Shown: positions 16,540-25,048, numbered from the stretch's first letter. The stretch is DNA of 29,289 bases from JBMSHD01 sp049416425 (GCA_049416425.1 JBMSHD010000011.1:1-29289), one strand, 5' to 3'. Numbers and translations are program-made. Notes: generated by a model from the letters alone, not told the origin.

Positions 16540-16611
16540 TCTATTTGTTCATTTTTCTGCAGCTTGCCCTTCGATTTTTAATGGTTTTATTGATTATTTT
16601 TATGTATAAAA

Positions 16612-16640
16612 TAGACAAAAATAAAAATATGTGATTAAAT
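16612..16640 (+). promoter_or_regulatory. candidate promoter of the sphingomyelinase-lipase unit
   Basis: TAGACA (16612-16617) and TTAAAT (16635-16640) are 17 bases apart, with TGA before the -10 hexamer as an extended element. It lies about 30 bases before the first gene. The flanking DNA is extremely AT-rich, so the match is less informative than it would be elsewhere. Confidence 0.45.
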
Positions 16641-16670
16641 ACTGATTCAAGAAGGAAGGTTAAGGCATGA

Positions 16671-17642
16671 ATGTATATGTTAAAGCGTATTGTTTTGCTT
16701 TTGATTTTTATATTGTTTCAGGTGGCCTTTGGCGCTCAGAAAGAGTTGGTGCTGATGAGCTACAATGTCAATTTGCTGCCAAACATCCCCATCTCGGATC
16801 TGACGAAAAATTTAAACCATCCCTATAAACGATCCGAGCTTATCGCAGAAGAAATTGGGAAGATAAATCCAGATGTTGTGACATTTCAGGAGGATATTGC
16901 ACCGCTGTCCTTTGCCATCTTAAACGTGAATATGAAGGACAAAGGCTATCGCTATCGCACAAAAGTCGTCGGCAGTTGGGATTGGAGGCATCCTAATCTC
17001 TTAAATGGTGGTGTTGTCATCTACAGTAAATACCCATTTTTTGGGCAGCCGGATTATCTGATTTATCCAAGCTCACTGGGCTGGGAGGCAGTATCAAATA
17101 AAGGTGCCGTTTATGTTGCGATCAAGAAAGAGGCTCGTTTGTATCATATTGTTGCCACGCATACTCAGAGTCTTGACAGTGATACGAGCTCAGCCGATTA
17201 TCAAATCCAATTTCAGCGCTGGAAAATGCAGATCAATGCACTTTCTCAGTTTGTCGCCAATTTACGATTAGACTCGCATGATCGTGTTATTCTTCTGGGT
17301 GATTTTAATGCTGATAGTGGGAAAGCTGAGCCACGGAGTATGGCTGTCCCTGAATTTGGCAGTGCCTATGATTATTTAATTTCGAATCTAAAAGCCAGAG
17401 AAGCCGCACCTTATACCGCCGATACTAGGGCTTACAGCTATGACAGTAAAACCAATAAAATGGCCGCCGTGAGTGGGCAGGAGAGAACGACGCTGGATCA
17501 TGTGCTGTGTTTAGCGGACTACCGCTGCCCTGAAACTTCAATATCAACCATCGATATTATGGCTTTGAAGTCGGTAAAGCTCGGTGAAACTTCTGATCTA
17601 TCCGACCATTATGCTGTGCTGGCGAATCTGTACTATCCATAA
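16671..17642 (+). CDS. secreted sphingomyelinase C-like phosphodiesterase
   Basis: The protein belongs to the endonuclease/exonuclease/phosphatase superfamily and most resembles bacterial neutral sphingomyelinase C (beta-hemolysin type), which cleaves sphingomyelin to ceramide and phosphocholine. The 323-residue product has a Sec signal peptide (hydrophobic core 6-20, cleavage near FG-A). Expected metal and catalytic residues are all visible: Asn32 in SYNVN, Glu74 in FQED, NGG at 112-114, His164 in ATHTQ, Asp211 and Asn213 in GDFN, and Asp312-His313 in SDHY. The LP segment after SYNVN and the SNKGAVY block favour sphingomyelinase over DNase I. AAGG lies five bases before the ATG at 16671. The gene is 18 bp before the GDSL lipase. 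A nuclease or inositol phosphatase role cannot be excluded without assay. Confidence 0.78.
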   Translation: MYMLKRIVLLLIFILFQVAFGAQKELVLMSYNVNLLPNIPISDLTKNLNHPYKRSELIAEEIGKINPDVVTFQEDIAPLSFAILNVNMKDKGYRYRTKVVGSWDWRHPNLLNGGVVIYSKYPFFGQPDYLIYPSSLGWEAVSNKGAVYVAIKKEARLYHIVATHTQSLDSDTSSADYQIQFQRWKMQINALSQFVANLRLDSHDRVILLGDFNADSGKAEPRSMAVPEFGSAYDYLISNLKAREAAPYTADTRAYSYDSKTNKMAAVSGQERTTLDHVLCLADYRCPETSISTIDIMALKSVKLGETSDLSDHYAVLANLYYP

Positions 17643-17660
17643 ACCAGAAGAGGAAGGAAG

Positions 17661-19028
17661 ATGAAGAAACTTACAATACTAATGAGTTTATCAGCAGCAA
17701 TGCCATTGACGGCGTTTGCTACAGCTGGTGCAGATATTACCGTATTCAATCGCTGCCCTTATACTGTAACGTTTGTTAGCGGGAATGATAATTTGTCGAA
17801 AGTAGATTTCAAACTTCGAGTTCAACCTGATCGCAATGAGAAGCTGGGTTATTTCAAAGACAGCAGTAGCGGTATCGGTTTTACGCATAATGATCGAGTT
17901 GAAGGGTCAATGATTGTGTGGCTTTATGACGATTGGAGTGCAAACCATATGGATAGCCGAGCCATCAAAGGCAAAATTGATATTGATCAGAGCTCAAAGT
18001 CTTGGCATTCCTGGGAAGGGACGCCGGATTTTACCATCACCGCCTGTCCAGAAAATATTGATATATCAGACAGTCCAATGATGCAGAATATTGAACGTGT
18101 CGTCGTGTTTGGTGACAGCCTTTCCGATAAAGGCACCTTGTTTGAATATACACAAGGTACGGTGCCGAAATCGCCGCCTTACTATAACGGCATGTTTTCA
18201 AACGGCAATGTCTGGGCAAAATTGTTTAAAGATGATTTAAAACCACTGGGAATTGAAATGAGTAATTATGCCATCGGTGGGGCGACGGCTTATCTGCATA
18301 TTGGCAGCTATTTGCCTTACAGCCTCTCTGGAGAGCTTAAAATATTCAGGCTGAATGCCGCCGATAAAAACTGGCATAACTATGATCGTTTTCTCTCAAT
18401 CATCTGGGTGGGTGGTAATGATTATCTCTGGGCTGACAAAAATCTCTCTCAGGCCGATCAAGATGCCATGGTGAAAAAAGTTATTTCAAGTATAGACACC
18501 ACGATTAAACAGCTGATTGAAAGTGGCATTGATAAGTTCGTGCTTCTGAATTTGCCTGATTTGGGTCAGGTTCCTGAAATGGTTGATGCGGATAAGGTTA
18601 AACTGGGACATTATTTTTCTCTGGAACATAATAAAGCCTTGAAGAACCTGGTGACGCGCTATCAACATGATTACCCTTATCGCCAATTTAAGCTTATTGA
18701 TATTGAATCGCTTTTCAATGAAGTTATCGACGATCCCGAGCTTATCAATAAGCGTTATGATACTGAGATTTCAAATGTCAATGATCCTTGCTGGCGGGGT
18801 GGTTTTGTGTTTGATAATATGGCGGCGCAGCAGGTTTTAAACAGAGCGATTCCTCACACTATGGACATTTTAACGGCCATTGCCGTGGCAAATGATGATA
18901 AACTATGCAGCGATCCCGAGCATTATCTGTTTTTTGATCGCATTCATCCAACCTCACAGGTGCACCAGGTTCTATATCAGTTTATAAAAGAGAAACTTGG
19001 AATCAATACGGTTTTCTCTGACTATTGA
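17661..19028 (+). CDS. secreted GDSL (SGNH) phospholipase/acyltransferase with N-terminal accessory domain
   Basis: This is a serine ester hydrolase, probably acting on phospholipids or lysophospholipids outside the cell or in the periplasm. It has a Sec signal peptide (cleavage near AFA-T, residue 20). About 110 residues of a beta-rich domain follow (starting ITVFNRCPYTVTF, with Cys32 and a second Cys near 128). The SGNH domain then carries block I FGDSLSD (Ser153), block II NYAIGG, block III GGNDY and block V DRIHPT (Asp426, His429). The set matches the PlaA/PlaC/GCAT-like GDSL enzymes of Legionella and relatives. Two more cysteines (in DPCWRGG and KLCSDPE) bracket a C-terminal loop; in some relatives such a loop is a proteolytic activation site (inference here). 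An AGAGGAAGGAAG ribosome binding site precedes the start. Confidence 0.87.
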   Translation: MKKLTILMSLSAAMPLTAFATAGADITVFNRCPYTVTFVSGNDNLSKVDFKLRVQPDRNEKLGYFKDSSSGIGFTHNDRVEGSMIVWLYDDWSANHMDSRAIKGKIDIDQSSKSWHSWEGTPDFTITACPENIDISDSPMMQNIERVVVFGDSLSDKGTLFEYTQGTVPKSPPYYNGMFSNGNVWAKLFKDDLKPLGIEMSNYAIGGATAYLHIGSYLPYSLSGELKIFRLNAADKNWHNYDRFLSIIWVGGNDYLWADKNLSQADQDAMVKKVISSIDTTIKQLIESGIDKFVLLNLPDLGQVPEMVDADKVKLGHYFSLEHNKALKNLVTRYQHDYPYRQFKLIDIESLFNEVIDDPELINKRYDTEISNVNDPCWRGGFVFDNMAAQQVLNRAIPHTMDILTAIAVANDDKLCSDPEHYLFFDRIHPTSQVHQVLYQFIKEKLGINTVFSDY

Positions 19029-19214
19029 TATGTGAAGCGTTGTTAAGGGATGTGTTTGAAATAAATTCCTTTTTCCTTGCAAAGCATGACCGGATGCAAC
19101 AATCGTCATCATCGCTTGGCGATGATCCATGTGATCATCGTGAGAGTGGCAAAGATCGTATGTGCTTAGGCAAAAGCCGTCAGTAGCATTGCCAATGTTA
19201 CACTGGTCAGCTGG

Positions 19215-19235
19215 ATTGCCGCCTGTCGCGGCAAT
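19215..19235. repeat. REP-like GC-rich palindrome
   Basis: Eight-base perfect arms ATTGCCGC and GCGGCAAT flank a 5-base loop. The surrounding words GGATTGCCGC and GCAATGACGGG resemble small palindromic elements scattered through genomes of intracellular gammaproteobacteria and rickettsiae. Only one copy is present in this window. Confidence 0.5.
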
Positions 19236-19269
19236 GACGGGAAACAAGGTTTCACGGCGGATGTATACG

Positions 19270-19292
19270 GGAAGTTATTTTGCACACGTTCC
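19270..19292 (+). repeat. 23-bp dispersed repeat, copy 2
   Basis: This matches 21 of 23 bases of 28-50, in the same orientation. The flanks of the two copies differ, so the repeated unit appears to be just this core. Here it is intergenic, 35 bases after the GC-rich palindrome. Confidence 0.6.
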
Positions 19293-19434
19293 TAATGTTG
19301 TTTGCAGAACCTCTTCCCTGCCTTCCCTTTATCCAAGGAGGAGTATATTCTCACCCAATCTTTTAGTGTTCTGATGCCATTCACAGAAATCACAAGTGAA
19401 AAGAAGTAAGCTCAGTAAGGTTTTGACAAGTTTG

Positions 19435-21528
19435 TCAGAGCTCTTTTTGCTGGGATTGAATGGCGGTAATGGCGATGGTGTAAATGATATCATCGACTGT
19501 TGCGCCGCGAGAGAGATCATTGACCGGTTTATTCAGGCCTTGAAGAACCGGACCGATGCTAAGTACATTGGCACTGCGTTGTACAGCCTTATAGGTGGTA
19601 TTACCGGTGTTGAGATCCGGGAAGATCAAAACGGTGGCTTTCCCGGCTACCGGGCTCATCGGTGCTTTGTTTTTAGCCACGCTTTCTATCGTGGCGGCAT
19701 CATATTGAAGCGGACCGTCGATGATGAGATCAGGGCGTTTGTTTTTGACAAGCTCGGTGGCTTTTTTAACTTTTTCGACATCAACGCCACTGCCAGAGCT
19801 GCCGGTGCTATAGCTTAACATGGCGATTTTAGGTTCAATGCCAAAAGCCATGGCGGACGCGGCGCTTTCGATGGCAATATCGGCAAGATTCTCGGCACTG
19901 GGGTCAGGATTGACCGCACAGTCACCGAATACCAGAACCTGCTCTTCCATACACATGAAGAAGACGGAAGATACCAGTGCGCATTCTGGCTTGGTTTTGA
20001 TGATTTTAAGCGCGGGACGAATGGTATTGGCCGTTGTATGAATGGCGCCGGATACAAGCCCGTCAACATCTCCCATCTTAAGCATCATGGTGCCAAGTGT
20101 GATCGGATCTTCCAGGGACTCTTTGGCCATCTGTTCGGTCAGTCCCTTGGCTTTTCTAAGCTGTAGCAATGGAGAGACATAGTCATCTTTGATGCTTTGT
20201 GGGTCAAGAATGGAAAGCTCTTCAGGCAGTGAAAGGCCATGCAGTTTGGCAATATTTTTAATCTCATCAGGTTTGCCTAAAAGCACACATTTGGCAATTT
20301 GACGCCGATGGCAGGCAATAGCCGCTTCAATGGTTCGAGGTTCATTCCCCTCTGGCAGCACGATGCGTTTGAGTTGTTTTTGTGCCATTTTAATGAGGTA
20401 ATAACGAAATGCCGGAGGCGACATTTTTTTAGTGATACCACGATCAAGAAAGATTTCAATGGCTTGAATATCAATGCTTCTGGAGATAGACTCTTTCAGA
20501 AGATGCAGGCGTTCTTCATCATCATCGGGGATGCCGGTGTAATCGAGTTGTGATAGTTTTAAAATGGTGCTGATGCTTTTATTTTCCGTGGTATAGATAG
20601 GCAGTCCTGATTCTTGAATTGTCTGCAGACAAAACTGAAAGGCAAGACTGTTTAGATGGTAAGAGGCCGTCAGAATAAGTCCTGCCATTTGTACGCCTTT
20701 TTTAGCCGCCAATGTTGCCGCGATAATGATATCGGTGCGATCGGCAGAGGTGATGATGAGGGTGCCTGGATTCATCTCATCAAGGCAGTGATTGATGCCA
20801 CGTGCACACATGGTTATCATCTTGACGCGTCGTGTGTGTTCATCGCCATCGTTTAGGCTCTTTAGATTGAGAATGCGGCGAATATCACGCATTCGTAGTT
20901 CGGTCAGGTTTGCATTCCACTCAGTGGTACCTAAAAGTTTAAGATTTTGGTGACGAAACAGATCAAGCGAGACAATATCGGCGGTGGTGAGTTTATTGCG
21001 GCTTGCAAGCGGCATTTCATCAAGCAATGAAAAGCGAATGTCGCCCTGTTCATTTACAGGAGCATTGAGTTTGGTGATAATGGCGCCGATGACGGCGGCT
21101 TTATCAACCTTGTTAAGGGCAAATTCCAGCTGATTTTGAAGCTCATGAAGCCCCTTGCTGCCCTGTCTTGCCACAAGAATTACTCTGGCATTTAAAGCGC
21201 GGATCAGGGTGCTATTAAAGGTCTCAGTGTATTTATTGAGCCAGGCAAATGTATCATTATCATTTTTGATATAAAATCCTTCAACCAGCACAAAGTCGGC
21301 TTTTTGACCGAGAGCATCAAATTGTGCCAGGATGATCTCGAACAAATCTTTGATGTTGTTGCTGAGAAAATAGTATTCGATCTGCTCGGGAGTGAGTTTG
21401 ATATCCTGGAGCGGATGAAATAGCTCAACATTATAGCCTTGCTGCTGCAGTGCGTATTGAAGTCCCTGTTTCAGTGAGTAATTGCCGACACCGGCACCTG
21501 TTGGTAATAATACGATTGGAAGCGTCAT
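19435..21528 (-). CDS. pta: phosphate acetyltransferase
   Basis: Pta interconverts acetyl-CoA plus phosphate with acetyl phosphate plus CoA. The 697-residue protein is the long form. It has an N-terminal BioD-like P-loop-derived domain starting LLPTGAGVGNYSL, a central DRTGG domain (about 205-320), and a catalytic PTA/PTB domain (about 370-690) with VLPEGNEPRT and the SYSTGSSGSG motif. The GGAGG ribosome binding site is inside the end of ackA, and the start overlaps the ackA stop by four bases (ATGA), so the two enzymes are translationally coupled. Acetyl phosphate from this pair can also act as a phosphodonor for response regulators. Confidence 0.96.
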   Translation of the reverse strand: MTLPIVLLPTGAGVGNYSLKQGLQYALQQQGYNVELFHPLQDIKLTPEQIEYYFLSNNIKDLFEIILAQFDALGQKADFVLVEGFYIKNDNDTFAWLNKYTETFNSTLIRALNARVILVARQGSKGLHELQNQLEFALNKVDKAAVIGAIITKLNAPVNEQGDIRFSLLDEMPLASRNKLTTADIVSLDLFRHQNLKLLGTTEWNANLTELRMRDIRRILNLKSLNDGDEHTRRVKMITMCARGINHCLDEMNPGTLIITSADRTDIIIAATLAAKKGVQMAGLILTASYHLNSLAFQFCLQTIQESGLPIYTTENKSISTILKLSQLDYTGIPDDDEERLHLLKESISRSIDIQAIEIFLDRGITKKMSPPAFRYYLIKMAQKQLKRIVLPEGNEPRTIEAAIACHRRQIAKCVLLGKPDEIKNIAKLHGLSLPEELSILDPQSIKDDYVSPLLQLRKAKGLTEQMAKESLEDPITLGTMMLKMGDVDGLVSGAIHTTANTIRPALKIIKTKPECALVSSVFFMCMEEQVLVFGDCAVNPDPSAENLADIAIESAASAMAFGIEPKIAMLSYSTGSSGSGVDVEKVKKATELVKNKRPDLIIDGPLQYDAATIESVAKNKAPMSPVAGKATVLIFPDLNTGNTTYKAVQRSANVLSIGPVLQGLNKPVNDLSRGATVDDIIYTIAITAIQSQQKEL

Positions 21529-22709
21529 GATTTTCCTCCTGTAAGCAGGGCTGTATCATTGGCGATCATCAGCTCTTCGTTGGTGTTGATGACGAAAATG
21601 GGCAGGCTGTCTTGGCTGTCGATGCGGTGGTGATTTTTCTGTCCATGACTTTGATTATGCTTCTTATCGATGGCAAATCCCACGTTTTTGAGTTTTTCAA
21701 TGGTTTTGGCGCGAATCGTTGTTGAGTTTTCACCGATTCCACCGGTAAATACCAAACCATCAAAGTGATCGAAATAGATCAAATAGCCGGCGATAAACTG
21801 AGCCAGGCGGTGACAAAACAGGTCGATAGCAAGTTCTGCCCGCGTGTCTTTTTGCAAGGTAAGCGCTTCGATTTCACGCATGTCATTGTGATCACAGAGG
21901 CCTAGAAGGCCGCTTTTTTTGTTGAGCATGGTGTTGGTTTCATCAACGCTCATGTCAAGGTTTTGCGCCAGAAAGTTAAAAATACCCGGGTCAATTGTGC
22001 CGGATCGGGTGCCCATAACCAAGCCATCCAAAGGGGTCATTCCCATGCTGGTATCAACGCTTTTGCCGGCTTTGACGGCGGTAACGGAGGCGCCATTGCC
22101 TAAGTGAGCAACGATGACATTTGCTGTCGCTTGTGCTGTAAGCTTTGCAACTTCCTGTGAGACATAGTGATGAGAGATGCCATGGAAGCCATATTTGCGG
22201 ATATGGTGTTTTTCAGCCAGTTCATGAGGAATGGCATAGTTATAGACTTCCTGACTCATGGTTTGATGAAAAGCGGTATCAAAGACGGCTACCTGAGGCA
22301 GATTCGCAAGGATTTTCTGGCAAAATTCAATACCGGCAATATTGGCGGGGTTGTGAAGGGGGGCCAGTGGTGTAACCTCTTTTAATTTCATCAGTACGTC
22401 ATTATCAATCATAACGGATGATTTAAAGTATACACCACCATGAACAACGCGGTGACCAACGGCATGGATGCGTTGAATCAGGTTGAGTTTGAGCAGTTGG
22501 TCTTTGATTTTATTGAAAGCGGCTTCATAGCTTCCGCCTGAGAGTGTTTCGGTTATCTTGTTATTCTGGTATTTAAAGCTGATGTTGCTGTCTTTTTGAC
22601 CGAGTTTTTCAGCCAGTCCCGATAATTCTATTTGGGTTGTTTGTGGATGGATTAATGCAAATTTAATCGACGAGCTGCCACAATTAAATACAATAATCAT
22701 ATCTTGCAT
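21525..22709 (-). CDS. ackA: acetate kinase
   Basis: AckA makes ATP and acetate from acetyl phosphate and ADP, or runs in reverse. The 394-residue ASKHA-fold protein starts MQDMIIVFNCGSSSIKF, the acetokinase phosphate-1 motif. It also has the HRVVHGG motif, VFDTAFHQTM with the catalytic Asp, GTRSGTIDPG with the catalytic Arg, FTGGIGENS, and TNEE at the metal-binding end. AAGGG lies six bases before the start. It is the first gene of ackA-pta, divergent from ftsH, with a near-palindrome in the leader. Confidence 0.97.
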   Translation of the reverse strand: MQDMIIVFNCGSSSIKFALIHPQTTQIELSGLAEKLGQKDSNISFKYQNNKITETLSGGSYEAAFNKIKDQLLKLNLIQRIHAVGHRVVHGGVYFKSSVMIDNDVLMKLKEVTPLAPLHNPANIAGIEFCQKILANLPQVAVFDTAFHQTMSQEVYNYAIPHELAEKHHIRKYGFHGISHHYVSQEVAKLTAQATANVIVAHLGNGASVTAVKAGKSVDTSMGMTPLDGLVMGTRSGTIDPGIFNFLAQNLDMSVDETNTMLNKKSGLLGLCDHNDMREIEALTLQKDTRAELAIDLFCHRLAQFIAGYLIYFDHFDGLVFTGGIGENSTTIRAKTIEKLKNVGFAIDKKHNQSHGQKNHHRIDSQDSLPIFVINTNEELMIANDTALLTGGKS

Positions 22710-22732
22710 GGTTGTCCCTTAATCTCTTTTCT

Positions 22733-22748
22733 AACGCGAATTCACGTT
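22733..22748. promoter_or_regulatory. imperfect 16-bp palindrome in the ackA leader
   Basis: The sequence AACGCGAATTCACGTT is its own reverse complement except for one mismatched pair. It lies about 24 bases before the ackA start, between any promoter and the ribosome binding site, a position suited to an operator. No regulator can be named. Confidence 0.35.
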
Positions 22749-23036
22749 ATTTTTGTTATTTAGTGATTGATTTTTAAAAAACAGTATATCCGATCAAGAC
22801 GCCTGTGTTAGTTCAAAATCATAAAAAATTCATCTATATCAAATTTTCGGTTTTGAATCATGAAGCTAAATTCGCATCATGGCGACAATAAACTATTGTG
22901 ATAGAAGACAGATATAGTTTAAATAAATGTAAAGCGGAATATTTTTATGATATTGTCATGGTTCGTAGCGAAACCATGTATTATAATGGCTGATAATAAT
23001 TATATTAAGTGTGTCCATAACAGGGTTTAAACTCAC
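22749..23036. other. divergent ackA / ftsH intergenic region
   Basis: The rest of this 327-bp gap holds no credible ORF. It contains the inverted repeat ACAATA-AAC-TATTGT (22885-22899), a hairpin CATGGTT / AACCATG (22957-22978), and a TATAAT (22982-22987) immediately after the hairpin that is the best -10 for ftsH. The usual proteobacterial neighbour rlmE (ftsJ) is not present. Confidence 0.5.
22953..22987 (+). promoter_or_regulatory. candidate ftsH promoter region with hairpin
   Basis: TATAAT at 22982-22987 is a perfect -10 hexamer but has no good -35 at 16-18 bases. An alternative reading is a heat-shock-like promoter: TTGTCA (22953-22958) followed 13 bases later by AACCATGT, a weak match to the sigma-32 pattern. 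A 7-bp hairpin overlaps both readings. Confidence 0.35.
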
Positions 23037-24968
23037 ATGAAGAAAAATGATTTTTTGCGCAATGCATTGTTCTGGGGGCTGATTGCGGTTGGGCTTGTGT
23101 TTATATTCAGTAACATGAGCACGGCACCCGATAAGTCATCGGCAATGAATTACTCAAGTTTTGTTCAGAAGTTGCAAAATGGCCAGATTCAATCGGTGAC
23201 TGTCGATGGCAGAACCTTCACAGGTGTTACAGACTCCGGTGAAAAATTTGTCACTTATGCACCGCTTTTGGATCAAAGTATCGTCGATGCAATGGTGGCC
23301 AAGAATACCACGATTACGGCCAAGGCACCGGAGAAACCAAGTCTGTTTTTGGCCTTTCTGTTTAACTGGCTGCCACTTCTTTTAATCGCTGGCTTTTTCA
23401 TTTTTCTGATGATGCGCGCCGGTGGTGGAAAATCGGGTGCTTTTTCCTTTGGCAAGAGCAAGGCAAAATTATTGGGTGAAGATCAGATCAAGGTTACGCT
23501 TGCCGATGTTGCCGGTGTCGATGAGGCTAAAGAGGAAGTCTCTGAGATTATCGACTTTCTTAAAAATCCAACAAAATATGAGAAAATTGGTGGCAAAATT
23601 CCAAAAGGGGTGTTGATGGTGGGGCCTCCAGGTACGGGTAAAACTCTTTTGGCTCGTGCGATTGCCGGTGAGGCAAAGGTGCCTTTCTTTTCAATATCGG
23701 GTTCTGATTTCGTTGAGATGTTTGTCGGTGTGGGTGCTTCTCGTGTCAGAGACATGTTTGAGCAGGCAAAAAGACGTGCGCCTTGCATTATTTTTATCGA
23801 TGAGATCGATGCAGTGGGGCGTCACCGTGGTGCCGGAATGGGGGGCGGACATGATGAGCGTGAGCAGACATTAAACCAGATGCTGGTTGAGATGGATGGT
23901 TTCGCCGATAATGAAGGGGTGATCGTCATTGCCGCGACCAACCGCCCAGATGTGCTTGATCCGGCTTTATTGCGTCCAGGTCGATTTGACCGCCAGGTTA
24001 CCGTCGGTCTACCTACGGTTAAAGGGCGTGAACAGATTTTGAAAGTGCATATGCGTAAAGTATTGGTATCGGAAGATGTTCGCGTGGATTGGATTGCCAG
24101 AGGAACGCCCGGTTTCTCAGGGGCAGAGTTGGCTAATTTAGTCAATGAGGCCGCTTTATTTGCCGCTCGGGTAAACAAAGAAATCGTCGGCATGGAGGAA
24201 TTTGAAAAGGCAAAAGATAAGATTTTGATGGGATCGGAAAGACGTTCCATGGCGATGACCGAAGAGCAGAAACGATTAACGGCCTATCATGAGGCGGGAC
24301 ATGCCATCGTTGGGCGTCTGGTGCCGGATCACGATCCGGTGTATAAAGTCAGTATTATTCCAAGAGGGCGTGCGCTCGGTGTGACGATGTATCTGCCGGA
24401 TAGCGACCAGGTTAGCCAGTCCAGGCAGCAGCTTTTAAGCCGACTTTCCAGTCTTTATGGTGGCAGAATTGCCGAAGAACTCATCGTCGGACTTGATAAG
24501 GTAACCACGGGGGCGTCTAATGACATCGAAGTGGCAACCAATATTGCCACCAGCATGGTTACAAAATGGGGGCTGTCTGAGAAAATGGGGCCGATGCTCT
24601 ATGGTGAGGAAGACTCTCAACCGTTTCTGGGTCAAAGCATGGGCAAATCGCATAAACATTTTGCCGACTCAACCACGGAAGATATTGATGCCGAGATTCG
24701 TCGAATTATTGATGAGACGTATCACTATGCACATAAACTTCTGACTGAGAACATGGATATTCTCCATGCCATGGCCGAGGCTTTGATGAAATATGAGACG
24801 ATCGATTCCATGCAGGTCGATGATCTGATGGACAGAAAAGCGGTCAGAGAACCAGGTGACTGGGGCAGCAGTTATATTCCCAAAGAAGATCGTCCAAGCC
24901 CTGCTAAACAAACTTCCGAAGTTGAAACGGCATCAGCTGATCAGCTTAAGCCTGATTCGGAAAAATAG
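23037..24968 (+). CDS. ftsH: ATP-dependent zinc metalloprotease FtsH
   Basis: FtsH is a hexameric inner-membrane AAA+ protease that degrades misassembled membrane proteins and short-lived regulators. The 643-residue protein has two membrane segments (about 10-27 and 102-125) flanking a small periplasmic domain. The AAA domain has Walker A GPPGTGKT, Walker B IIFIDEIDAVG and the SRH region ATNRPDVLDPALLRPGRFDRQ. The zinc-binding HEAGH is at 418-422, with a third ligand Asp in the downstream peptidase domain. The C-terminal tail is acidic. The ribosome binding site is weak (AGGG 14 bases away). It stands alone rather than in an rlmE-ftsH operon. Confidence 0.97.
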   Translation: MKKNDFLRNALFWGLIAVGLVFIFSNMSTAPDKSSAMNYSSFVQKLQNGQIQSVTVDGRTFTGVTDSGEKFVTYAPLLDQSIVDAMVAKNTTITAKAPEKPSLFLAFLFNWLPLLLIAGFFIFLMMRAGGGKSGAFSFGKSKAKLLGEDQIKVTLADVAGVDEAKEEVSEIIDFLKNPTKYEKIGGKIPKGVLMVGPPGTGKTLLARAIAGEAKVPFFSISGSDFVEMFVGVGASRVRDMFEQAKRRAPCIIFIDEIDAVGRHRGAGMGGGHDEREQTLNQMLVEMDGFADNEGVIVIAATNRPDVLDPALLRPGRFDRQVTVGLPTVKGREQILKVHMRKVLVSEDVRVDWIARGTPGFSGAELANLVNEAALFAARVNKEIVGMEEFEKAKDKILMGSERRSMAMTEEQKRLTAYHEAGHAIVGRLVPDHDPVYKVSIIPRGRALGVTMYLPDSDQVSQSRQQLLSRLSSLYGGRIAEELIVGLDKVTTGASNDIEVATNIATSMVTKWGLSEKMGPMLYGEEDSQPFLGQSMGKSHKHFADSTTEDIDAEIRRIIDETYHYAHKLLTENMDILHAMAEALMKYETIDSMQVDDLMDRKAVREPGDWGSSYIPKEDRPSPAKQTSEVETASADQLKPDSEK

Positions 24969-25019
24969 GCTGTTAAATCAGCATTCACACCAGAAGGGTT
25001 GAATTTTTTGCAAAAAATC

Positions 25020-25048
25020 TTGATAAATGTAGGGAAAAAACGTATTAT
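25020..25048 (+). promoter_or_regulatory. promoter of rplU-rpmA
   Basis: TTGATA (25020-25025) and TATTAT (25043-25048) are separated by exactly 17 bases. Transcription would start near 25055, giving a leader of about 105 bases before rplU, long enough for post-transcriptional control. Confidence 0.68.

Larger units (their letters stand above)
19029..19434. other. 406-bp gene-free region with several palindromes and a dispersed repeat
   Basis: The gap between the convergent GDSL lipase and pta genes contains no credible coding sequence. It holds a hairpin ATCATCGC / GCGATGAT (19108-19126). An overlapping palindrome GATGATC / GATCATC (19121-19139) shares its first arm. A GC-rich hairpin ATTGCCGC / GCGGCAAT (19215-19235) and the 23-bp dispersed repeat (19270-19292) follow. 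An AAGGAGGA string (about 19334) has no start codon behind it, and TGACAA-GT-TTGTCA (19424-19437) overlaps the pta stop. This density of inverted repeats looks like accumulated REP-type elements. Confidence 0.6.

Noticed and set aside
16671..17642. Annotation as a DNase I-like nuclease or exonuclease III.
   Set aside because: The superfamily residues are shared, but the signal peptide, the LP after SYNVN and the SNKGAVY block fit sphingomyelinase C better. The nuclease option is kept only as an alternative.
19396..19818. A 140-residue plus-strand reading frame opposite pta.
   Set aside because: It lies antisense to the conserved catalytic domain of Pta, lacks a ribosome binding site and has no recognisable protein features. 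Other opposite-strand frames over ffh, ftsH, pilQ and ackA were dismissed for the same reason.
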